From positions 1 to 5,108 of the forward strand of contig JASEHU010000174.1 in the NCBI GenBank assembly GCA_030018635.1: DNA of 5,108 nucleotides, read 5' to 3'. The notes beneath the pieces were generated by a model. It was not told the origin of the DNA and did no database searches. It saw nothing but the letters and a program-made list of their open reading frames with translations. The DNA is from a bacterium. Its GTDB lineage: Bacteria > UBA9089 > CG2-30-40-21 > SBAY01. This document shows positions 1-5,045 of the stretch, piece by piece. The translations under genes were made by a program, and so were the position numbers. The number at the start of each line of letters is the position of its first letter. The first letter of the stretch is position 1.

Positions 1-126
1 TTCTACATTTTACCTGAATTCTTACAAATTGTCAATAAATGTCGATTGCACAGGTTAAAATGTTACGGTTGTTACCGTACCAACCTTTTCATCTGACGGC
101 TGAAAGATCTACGCTTACAATCCGGC
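1..126. other. Non-coding region downstream of the HD-GYP kinase gene
   Basis: No credible gene is seen. This is the 3' flank of the signalling gene that ends at 127. It holds a small hairpin region (64-85) and a 12-nt word (44-55, GATTGCACAGGT) that recurs in inverted orientation at 5056-5067. A plus-strand open frame starting at 39 runs into the antisense of the kinase gene, has no ribosome binding site and gives a compositionally odd peptide, so it is not called. Confidence 0.6.
60..85 (-). terminator. Possible weak terminator hairpin after the kinase gene
   Basis: About 40 nt beyond the stop codon at 127-129, a 6-bp stem (TACGGT at 64-69 with ACCGTA at 74-79, 4-nt loop) competes with a 5-bp stem (GGTTG at 67-71 with CAACC at 81-85). 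On the minus strand the hairpin is followed by a short ACATTTTAA, only four T residues. This is too weak to be a convincing intrinsic terminator. It is listed because nothing better lies between the gene end and the window edge. Confidence 0.2.
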
Positions 127-3100
127 TTACACCTTTTCCTTCTTTAATACCTTTAAGAAGGCAGAGACGACCTCCGGGTCAAACTGAGTTCCTGCACCAT
201 TTTTTAATTCTTTGGCGGCTTCTTCTTTAGTTAATGCCTTTCGATATGGTCTATCTTTGGTCATAGCACCATAGGCATCTACGGCCTCGATAATGAGTGC
301 CTCTCTGGGTATTTCATCCTTGCTCAAACCATCAGGATAGCCACGACTATCCAATCTTTCATGGTGATGGCGAATAGCATAGATTATCTCTTTGGGAAAT
401 GAGATTGATTTTAGAATTTCAGTTGAGATAAGCGGATGTTTTTTAACCACCTCAAACTCTTCGTCGGTTAAGCCACCCGGTTTAAGTAAAATTTCTTCCG
501 GGATACCGATTTTACCCACATCATGAAGCAAGGTAGCTAATTTTATATTCTCTGCGGATACCTCCGACAGACCTAATTCATTAGCAATTTCATAGGCATA
601 TCGTGCCTTTTCCTCAGAATGACCTCCGATATAGGCATCTTTCAGGTCTATGGCTTGACTCAAATCCTGGGTTGCCGACAATAACCCCTTTCTTACCGCT
701 TCAAATAACCCCGCATTTTCAATAGCAATCGAGGATTGGTCGGCAAAGGTAGAAAGCAGTTCGATATCTTCTGATGAGTATTGGTATGGTTTAACGGATA
801 AAACAGAAATTGTTCCAATCACCCTTTCTCGGATGGTTAAAGGCACGGTCAATAATGAGGTGATGTTTTCTTGGGCAAGTGGTTTAAAACCACCAGGTTG
901 GGGTTGTTCTTTTTTCACATCAGCACAGACAATAGGTTTCCTTTCTTGAGCTGAGGAAATAGCAAATTTCTCTTCGAGCTGCAATTCCTTTGTATTCAAG
1001 CCTATGGAAGCATGTGGAAGAAGTTTATTCTCTTTTTTATCCACCAGTCTAAGGACACATAGTTTTGTATTCATCACCTCAGATACTGCCTCGACAACCA
1101 AATTTAAAACCCGTTCGATGCCCAGGGTAGAAAGGATGATTTTACCTATTTTAGAAAAGGTGGTTAACTCAGATGCCTTGTGTTCCAGTGCCTGATACAA
1201 TTGAGCCTCTTCTATGACAATCGTGGATTGAAGGGCTAAGGTAGAGAACATATTCAAATCATCCTCTGTAAAGTCCCGTCCTTTACTGCGGTGAACATTA
1301 AACACACCCACCACTTCATTTTTAAGCACTAAGGGTATAGACATAGCGGATTTCAACCCTTCTTTATGCAACAGATTGACAAAGTGAGGGTCATCGATAT
1401 TATGGGTTAGCATCAGTGGTTTATTTTCCTTAGCCACATAGCCGGCAATCTCTTTACCTATTTTGATTTTTTTACCTTTGATCGCCTCTTTGGTCATCCC
1501 ATAACCGGCTTTAACATATAATTCATCCCTTTCTTTATCTATGAACATAATCGAGCCTGAATCTCCTTCTAAAACCGTAATCGTCGTATAAAGGATTAAA
1601 TCTAATAATTTATCTAAATCCAGGGTAGAAGTAATCGCCTTACCGATATGGGCGATAGTAGACAATTCAGCTACCTTGTGTGTCAGTTCATGTTCCTGGG
1701 TGCATAATGAAGAAATAGTTTTGGCAATCGAATGGAGTAGCTCACCGGCAGCATAAATCCTATTTTCCGGAAACCTTTTGATATCCGAGGCGGCTTCCAT
1801 TAATTCATCTGGGTCAATGCCAAGTGAGTCGGAGATGATTTTAATCCTCTTATGGTCAATCGGGCTGAATATCTGTGCCCCGACTATCTCTATAGAACCC
1901 ATGGGTGTATTTTCCACGATGATTGGTGCCACAAAATGGGCTAATCCTGCAAAACAATAGTATGCCTTTGGTCTGTTATCCCGCAAACTATCATTTTCAA
2001 TGCGGATACTAAATCGTCTGCATCTGTTTTTACCTTCAGGACAGCCGTGAATCAAACTGCAAAATTTATTCAATTCAACGGATTTAGTTACCGGGTTGCC
2101 ATTGAGGTCTAAGATGGAGACCGACATACCGATAGCCTCGGTGAAATTATCCTGAATCCTTTGCAGGATATTCTGGTCAATATAATCGAGGAGGGTTAAA
2201 GTCGGGGTTAAAAACTTACTTATCTCTCTTCGCTCTTGAAGTAAATCTAAGGCCTTTGTTTCCTTTGGCAGGGTAAAATAAAATGTACTACCCTTATCAG
2301 GCTCGCCTTCTGCCCAAATTTCACCACCATGTGCCTCGACTATTCCTTTAGCTAAGGCTAATCCTAATCCCTGACCTTCATAAAGAGGTGCGGTCTTAAA
2401 GAATTCATCGAATATACGATCATAATCATCTTTGGGTAATCCCTTCCCTGTATTCATCACACCAACCTGAAGACAATCACCCCATTCCTTCACCTGAATA
2501 GTTATCTTTCCTTCATCCGGGGTAAATTTAATCGCATTATCTATTAGATCTGTTAAAACCTGCCTGATTCTATCTGCATCAGCAGGTATGTCTGAAATAT
2601 CCTTCGGGATATTACTTTCTAATGTAATATTTTTTTGTATTGCCGCAGGCTTTAAAAATGTAAGGACATCCTCTATTAAAATTGGGATATTAGTCAATCT
2701 TATCTCTAATTCCTGCCTTCCGGAGGTCATCATAGAGTGGTCTAAGAGATTGCAAACTAAGCCATTAAGTTGCTCCAATGATTTATCGATGTTAAATAAG
2801 AATCTTTCCTGTTGGGGATTTGTTTCGCCAAAAGCCTTATCCAGCATAAGGTCAATAGCACCTTTTATCGTCGTTAATGGGGTTCGTAGTTGATGGGTGC
2901 AATTATAGACAAATTCGGATTTCCTCTGATTGGCTAAAATTAATTTCTTGTTTTGCTCCGTTAGTTCCTGGTTTTGCTGTTTCAGAAGATTAACTAAATA
3001 TAGATAAAAAACAGCAATATAAGCGGATAATGGTGCCCAGATAATAAACATATACCCTACACCTTCCCGATAGGCTAAATAACTGATAAGTAAAATAATA

Positions 3101-3183
3101 AGTAGTAAAAGCACCATAACTACATCGGCTAATTTAACGATTTTTTGGGGCTCAATTGGTTTTGATTTAATTCTTCTTTTCAT
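127..3183 (-). CDS. Membrane-anchored histidine kinase with PocR, two GAF and a C-terminal HD-GYP (c-di-GMP phosphodiesterase) domain
   Basis: This 1018-residue signalling protein probably couples phosphorelay to cyclic-di-GMP hydrolysis at the inner membrane. Domains in order: two membrane helices (about 17-37 and 43-66) joined by a very short loop, so no periplasmic sensor; coiled coil (about 66-90); HisKA with H-box His97 (THQLRTPL); HATPase_c with N-box Asn216, F-box IFDEFF and G2 box GQGLGLALAKG (271-280); PocR ligand-binding domain (about 333-495; Cys375, 381, 388, 410); GAF1 (about 515-660); GAF2 (about 685-827); HD-GYP (about 830-1015). The HD-GYP part keeps His855, HD at 887-888 with Lys891, His916, His940-His941, GYP at 948-950 and Asp969, so phosphodiesterase activity is likely. 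The ATP site is off consensus: Asn244 replaces the Asp of the G1 DxGxG motif, and Asp212 replaces the first N-box Asn. The two GAF units and their leader helices resemble each other, which suggests internal duplication. The ATG start has a strong AAGGAGG 10 nt upstream; the stop is TAA. No partner response regulator is in the window. Confidence 0.93.
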   Translation of the reverse strand: MKRRIKSKPIEPQKIVKLADVVMVLLLLIILLISYLAYREGVGYMFIIWAPLSAYIAVFYLYLVNLLKQQNQELTEQNKKLILANQRKSEFVYNCTHQLRTPLTTIKGAIDLMLDKAFGETNPQQERFLFNIDKSLEQLNGLVCNLLDHSMMTSGRQELEIRLTNIPILIEDVLTFLKPAAIQKNITLESNIPKDISDIPADADRIRQVLTDLIDNAIKFTPDEGKITIQVKEWGDCLQVGVMNTGKGLPKDDYDRIFDEFFKTAPLYEGQGLGLALAKGIVEAHGGEIWAEGEPDKGSTFYFTLPKETKALDLLQERREISKFLTPTLTLLDYIDQNILQRIQDNFTEAIGMSVSILDLNGNPVTKSVELNKFCSLIHGCPEGKNRCRRFSIRIENDSLRDNRPKAYYCFAGLAHFVAPIIVENTPMGSIEIVGAQIFSPIDHKRIKIISDSLGIDPDELMEAASDIKRFPENRIYAAGELLHSIAKTISSLCTQEHELTHKVAELSTIAHIGKAITSTLDLDKLLDLILYTTITVLEGDSGSIMFIDKERDELYVKAGYGMTKEAIKGKKIKIGKEIAGYVAKENKPLMLTHNIDDPHFVNLLHKEGLKSAMSIPLVLKNEVVGVFNVHRSKGRDFTEDDLNMFSTLALQSTIVIEEAQLYQALEHKASELTTFSKIGKIILSTLGIERVLNLVVEAVSEVMNTKLCVLRLVDKKENKLLPHASIGLNTKELQLEEKFAISSAQERKPIVCADVKKEQPQPGGFKPLAQENITSLLTVPLTIRERVIGTISVLSVKPYQYSSEDIELLSTFADQSSIAIENAGLFEAVRKGLLSATQDLSQAIDLKDAYIGGHSEEKARYAYEIANELGLSEVSAENIKLATLLHDVGKIGIPEEILLKPGGLTDEEFEVVKKHPLISTEILKSISFPKEIIYAIRHHHERLDSRGYPDGLSKDEIPREALIIEAVDAYGAMTKDRPYRKALTKEEAAKELKNGAGTQFDPEVVSAFLKVLKKEKV

Positions 3184-3193
3184 GATTTTCCTT

Positions 3194-3200
3194 CCTCCTT
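3194..3200 (-). promoter_or_regulatory. Strong Shine-Dalgarno site of the kinase gene
   Basis: On the minus strand AAGGAGG lies 10 nt before the ATG at 3183-3181. It fixes that ATG as the start, immediately before the first membrane helix. The site is only about 16 nt from the edge of the palindrome at 3216-3254, so a hairpin there in the mRNA could affect access to it. Confidence 0.8.
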
Positions 3201-3215
3201 TTAGAAAAATAGGGG

Positions 3216-3254
3216 AAAGAATAGGTCCTATAAGACTTATAGGACCTATTCTTT
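3216..3254. repeat. Perfect 39-nt palindrome (19-bp arms) in the kinase 5' leader
   Basis: The arms 3216-3234 and 3236-3254 are exact reverse complements around a single central base (3235). On the minus strand the hairpin is followed by CCCCTATTTTT, so it could act as an intrinsic terminator for transcription arriving from the tRNA side. Alternatively it is a copy of a dispersed palindromic repeat. It shares the 10-nt core CTTATAGGAC with the palindrome between the two tRNAs (3607-3660), which supports a common family. Confidence 0.85.
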
Positions 3255-3273
3255 TCTATTCTTTCTATTCTTT
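3246..3273. repeat. Three copies of a 9-nt direct repeat (CTATTCTTT)
   Basis: CTATTCTTT occurs at 3246-3254, 3256-3264 and 3265-3273, with one extra T between the first two copies. The first copy is also the outer end of the palindrome arm. On the minus strand the third copy supplies the TAG stop codon of the short DHp ORF, so the ORF's end lies within the repeat. Confidence 0.8.
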
Positions 3274-3474
3274 CCTGCATTCAGCGACCAATTCATTAAC
3301 CAACTCAATAATTTTATTGGTATTATTTTTGGCAATGGTCAATATTTGTCTTCTATCATCTGTTGGGAATGAATCATCCAGCAATAAAAGGTCTATCGAG
3401 CCTTTCACCGCGGTTAGCGCACCTTTTATTTGATGAGAAGCAATTGATAGCCGAGCTTCGTAGATTTCTTTCAT
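3265..3474 (-). CDS. 69-residue stand-alone HisKA-like (DHp) ORF, probably a kinase remnant
   Basis: The predicted peptide covers little more than one histidine-kinase dimerisation/phosphoacceptor domain. The H-box is SHQIKGALTAVKGSIDL with His14, followed by a turn (about 28-36) and a second helix to about residue 65. It aligns without gaps near the H-box to the large kinase downstream (HQLRTPLTTIKGAIDL), sharing His-Gln, Leu-Thr, Lys-Gly and Ile-Asp-Leu. There is no ATPase domain, sensor or membrane segment. The ORF begins 42 nt after tRNA-Tyr; the in-frame sequence upstream runs only into the tRNA and has no other usual start codon. The ribosome binding site is weak (purine-rich AGAGAGAAAGA, no GGAGG), unlike the two long genes. 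It ends inside a 9-nt tandem repeat, 81 nt before the kinase start. Most likely it is a truncated paralogue of the downstream kinase; a minimal phosphotransfer protein is possible. Confidence 0.5.
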   Translation of the reverse strand: MKEIYEARLSIASHQIKGALTAVKGSIDLLLLDDSFPTDDRRQILTIAKNNTNKIIELVNELVAECRKE

Positions 3475-3487
3475 TCTTTCTCTCTTT

Positions 3488-3514
3488 GTCTGACCTGTCT
3501 GACTGGTTTGACTT
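3488..3514. repeat. Three tandem copies of a 9-nt repeat (GTCTGACCT-like)
   Basis: GTCTGACCT (3488-3496), GTCTGACTG (3497-3505) and GTTTGACTT (3506-3514) follow each other without gaps. The array fills most of the 42 nt between the tRNA-Tyr 3' end and the DHp ORF start. It has the same 9-nt period as two other arrays nearby but a different sequence. Confidence 0.7.
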
Positions 3515-3516
3515 TT

Positions 3517-3602
3517 TGGTGGAGAGGGGAGGATTCGAACCTCCGTAGCCTTGCGACAACAGATTTACAGTCTGCCCCCTTTGTCCACTCGGGTACCCCT
3601 CC
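3517..3602 (-). tRNA. tRNA-Tyr (GUA)
   Basis: This is a class II tRNA of 86 nt including an encoded CCA (3517-3519). The acceptor stem pairs GGAGGGG (5' end at 3602) with CCTCTCC, including one G-U pair; the discriminator is A. The anticodon stem-loop is GCAGA-CTGTAAA-TCTGT with anticodon GTA at 3568-3566. A 14-nt variable region, typical of bacterial tRNA-Tyr, precedes the T arm (GGAGG-TTCGAAT-CCTCC). It is the second gene of a two-tRNA unit, 59 nt after tRNA-Thr. Confidence 0.97.
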
Positions 3603-3606
3603 ACAT

Positions 3607-3660
3607 TTTAGGTTATAGGACTTATAGGACATATAGGTCATATAAGTCCTATAACCTAAA
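3607..3660. repeat. Palindrome with 20-bp arms filling the tRNA-Thr/tRNA-Tyr spacer
   Basis: The arms 3607-3626 and 3641-3660 are exact reverse complements around a 14-nt centre, where 3 more bp can form (3628-3630 with 3637-3639). It is also a 9-nt-period array: TTATAGGAC (3613-3621), TTATAGGAC (3622-3630), ATATAGGTC (3631-3639), ATATAAGTC (3640-3648). The core CTTATAGGAC matches the palindrome at 3216-3254. The repeat occupies 54 of the 59 nt between the mature tRNAs, so the precursor RNA should carry a long hairpin exactly where the two tRNAs must be separated. Confidence 0.9.
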
Positions 3661-3661
3661 T

Positions 3662-3736
3662 TGGAGCTGGCGATGGGACTTGAACCCGCAACCTGCTGAT
3701 TACAAATCAGCTGCTCTGCCATTGAGCTACGCCAGC
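3662..3736 (-). tRNA. tRNA-Thr (UGU)
   Basis: A 75-nt tRNA with encoded CCA (3662-3664) and discriminator U. The acceptor stem GCTGGCG/CGCCAGC is fully paired. The D arm is GCTC-AATGGCA-GAGC; the anticodon arm is GCTGA-TTTGTAA-TCAGC with anticodon TGT at 3704-3702. The T arm GCGGG-TTCAAGT-CCCAT has three G-C pairs, then an apparent C-A mismatch and a G-U pair at the base. All other features are standard, so it is probably functional. It is first in the unit, 18 nt downstream of a -10 box. Confidence 0.96.
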
Positions 3737-3754
3737 ATCTCTAATTTTAAAGAC

Positions 3755-3783
3755 ATTATAAACTATTTTTAATTAAATGTCAA
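3755..3783 (-). promoter_or_regulatory. Consensus sigma70-type promoter of the tRNA-Thr/tRNA-Tyr unit
   Basis: On the minus strand TTGACA (3783-3778) and TATAAT (3760-3755) both match consensus exactly, with a 17-nt spacer (3777-3761). The -10 box ends 18 nt before the first base of tRNA-Thr, which gives a leader of roughly 10 nt. The A/T-rich spacer and flank suit a strong stable-RNA promoter. Read-through could also supply transcripts to the DHp ORF and the kinase gene, for which no clear promoter of their own was seen. Confidence 0.88.
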
Positions 3784-3833
3784 CATTTTTCTTCTGAAAT
3801 TGTAATCCTTCAGTTATGAGTTGGTAATAGGTT

Positions 3834-3956
3834 AGTTATCAGTAGGTTCAAGGTTCAAGGTTTAAGGTTTAAGAAACAGGGTCAGGGTTCAAGGAATAAG
3901 GAGCAAGAAACAAGGGATTTTACTCCTTAACCTTGAACCTTTTTCAACTGATAACT
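3834..3956. repeat. Large imperfect inverted repeat enclosing a heptamer array
   Basis: The outer arms AGTTATCAGT (3834-3843) and ACTGATAACT (3947-3956) are exact reverse complements. Inside, CCTTAA plus CCTTGAACC (3925-3939) pairs with GGTTCAAGG plus TTTAAGG (3852-3867) with a 1-nt bulge, or in part with the GGTTCAAGG copies at 3845 or 3886. The element lies between the CsgG-family gene end (4004) and the tRNA promoter (3783). It could insulate the two transcription units or be a dispersed repeat; neither can be shown from here. Confidence 0.75.
3845..3913. repeat. Heptamer (7-nt period) tandem repeat, GGTTCAA family
   Basis: GGTTCAA, GGTTCAA, GGTTTAA and GGTTTAA run in tandem over 3845-3872. 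After a 13-nt diverged stretch come GGTTCAA (3886-3892), GGAATAA, GGAGCAA and GAAACAA in the same register to 3913. The pattern resembles the short tandemly repeated heptamers known from cyanobacterial and other genomes. The array forms most of the left half and centre of the larger inverted repeat. Confidence 0.75.
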
Positions 3957-4003
3957 GAGAGATTACCTTAATTTTATGGTCTTTGCCAACGATTGACTGC
4001 TTA

Positions 4004-4981
4004 TCATTTAAGATTTGAAATAGATACTTCTGTCATCCTCACTATATCATTTCTCTTAAATCCAGAGCCTGTAGTAATGAGGGTTACTGAATATTTCTCT
4101 TTGACATCAGTTACCTCAATTGCACCTATTTTTTGCCCTTCTTCTACACCAAGAGATAAACCGGTTGCCGGGTCGGTTAATTCTTCGCCTGTGGTCCAGA
4201 CCTCCATTTTATCTCCAGGTTTAATCCCTACATCTGTGCCACCATTTATAATTACTCCCTCTTCTTTTACCGTCACAATCCTTCCTTCCCATGGTTTAAC
4301 CTTTAATTCTCCGACGATAAAATCCACCATATCTTCGATTGCCAGCCGGGTTGCCTTGCCAAGTGGTGTCTTATGAAAATCAAGTCCACCAATCGTTACC
4401 TCCCCAATCTTTACCCCACCGGCAACTATCACCGTATTGGCTTTTTGTTCGGTTCGATGTGACTCGATAATTTCACCTGTCGAGGCATCAAACATTCGGA
4501 TGTCAACCGCTACCTGTCCGGTCATTATTCCGCCTCCTCCAAGTGTCACCCCTTTGACAAAGACACCAATCCCTTTAATTGATTCATACTGGCAAAATTC
4601 TGTGACTACCCCTTTAATTAAAACCTGTGCACCCAGTATCTCACCAATCAACGTCTTGGTTTCTGCTTTAATCCGGCCTTCTTTTCCTAAATCCTGTTCC
4701 TTTAACATATCTGCTAAAGATTTCCGTTCTAAAACGATATATTTACCGGTATCATGGAGTGCGGTAGTAAGCATCTCGGCCATACCACTACCAATTTTTC
4801 CCTCTGCCCCTGGTGCCTTTACCTCAAAATCAAGCACCGCTACTCGCTTTTTAGGGCCGAAATAAGTCGTAGTGGTTAAAGTCCCTTTTTGTGTCTTCTG
4901 TTTTGCCAGCACCTCTGTACTCCCAGAAAACAAGATGATGATTAATCCCAAAACATACCACTTAATAATCTTTTTATTCAT
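4004..4981 (-). CDS. CsgG-family secreted/outer-membrane protein with a FlgT-C-like C-terminal domain
   Basis: A 325-residue exported protein. Residues 1-26 form a signal peptide: Lys-rich start, hydrophobic core about 8-19, then VLA before Lys27. There is no lipobox Cys; the only Cys is 130. Residues about 45-225 match the CsgG fold: RVAVLDFE (46-53), GMAEMLTTAL (66-75) and YIVLERKSLADML (81-93), then a Gly-rich beta region (about 135-205) that would include the pore-forming hairpins in true CsgG. Residues about 231-316 (GRIVTV, GIKPGDKMEVW, GAIEV) resemble the FlgT C-terminal beta domain. E. coli CsgG is a shorter outer-membrane lipoprotein that exports curli; no curli genes are here, so a role in secretion or envelope assembly is inferred only from the family. 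The ATG follows GGAGG by 9 nt; the stop is TGA. It appears to be a single-gene unit ending before the tRNA promoter. Confidence 0.88.
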   Translation of the reverse strand: MNKKIIKWYVLGLIIILFSGSTEVLAKQKTQKGTLTTTTYFGPKKRVAVLDFEVKAPGAEGKIGSGMAEMLTTALHDTGKYIVLERKSLADMLKEQDLGKEGRIKAETKTLIGEILGAQVLIKGVVTEFCQYESIKGIGVFVKGVTLGGGGIMTGQVAVDIRMFDASTGEIIESHRTEQKANTVIVAGGVKIGEVTIGGLDFHKTPLGKATRLAIEDMVDFIVGELKVKPWEGRIVTVKEEGVIINGGTDVGIKPGDKMEVWTTGEELTDPATGLSLGVEEGQKIGAIEVTDVKEKYSVTLITTGSGFKRNDIVRMTEVSISNLK

Positions 4982-4990
4982 TTTTCCTTA

Positions 4991-4995
4991 CCTCC
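4991..4995 (-). promoter_or_regulatory. Shine-Dalgarno site of the CsgG-family gene
   Basis: GGAGG on the minus strand lies 9 nt before the ATG at 4981-4979. It supports this start, which also begins a complete signal peptide. Confidence 0.75.
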
Positions 4996-5016
4996 ATGAA
5001 TTATTGGTGGTGTCCT

Positions 5017-5045
5017 ATTATAGCTTAATTATAGTGAGGCATCTA
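5017..5045 (-). promoter_or_regulatory. Possible promoter of the CsgG-family gene
   Basis: A perfect -10 hexamer TATAAT (5022-5017) lies 35 nt before the start codon. The hexamer 17 nt upstream (TAGATG, 5045-5040) matches the -35 consensus at only three positions. A second TATAAT sits at 5033-5028, also without a good -35. One of them is probably used, perhaps with an activator or another sigma factor, but the sequence does not decide between them. Confidence 0.35.

Noticed and set aside
2588..2893. 101-residue plus-strand open frame inside the kinase gene
   Set aside because: It is the antisense of the HisKA/HATPase coding region, with no convincing ribosome binding site or recognisable domain.
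3607..3660. Palindrome considered as a phage or plasmid attachment site at the tRNA
   Set aside because: It does not duplicate a tRNA 3' end, and no integrase is in the window.
3374..3722. Minus-strand open frames across the two tRNAs (3374-3604 and 3471-3722)
   Set aside because: Their peptides are the familiar artefacts of translating tRNA-Tyr and tRNA-Thr genes (for example GYPSGQRG and NQQVAGSSP); the tRNA folds explain the sequence fully.
3551..3772. Plus-strand open frame across tRNA-Tyr, the palindrome and tRNA-Thr
   Set aside because: It is antisense to both tRNAs, its peptide is a known type of tRNA translation artefact, and it covers the tRNA promoter.
3845..3913. Repeat array considered as a CRISPR
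   Set aside because: Units are 7 nt in direct tandem with no unique spacers, and no cas genes are present.
3993..4865. Plus-strand open frames of 127 and 142 residues opposite the CsgG-family gene
   Set aside because: They are rich in Ser, Thr, Pro and Ile, as expected for antisense of a beta-rich coding sequence. The minus-strand gene has a signal peptide, family motifs and a good ribosome binding site.
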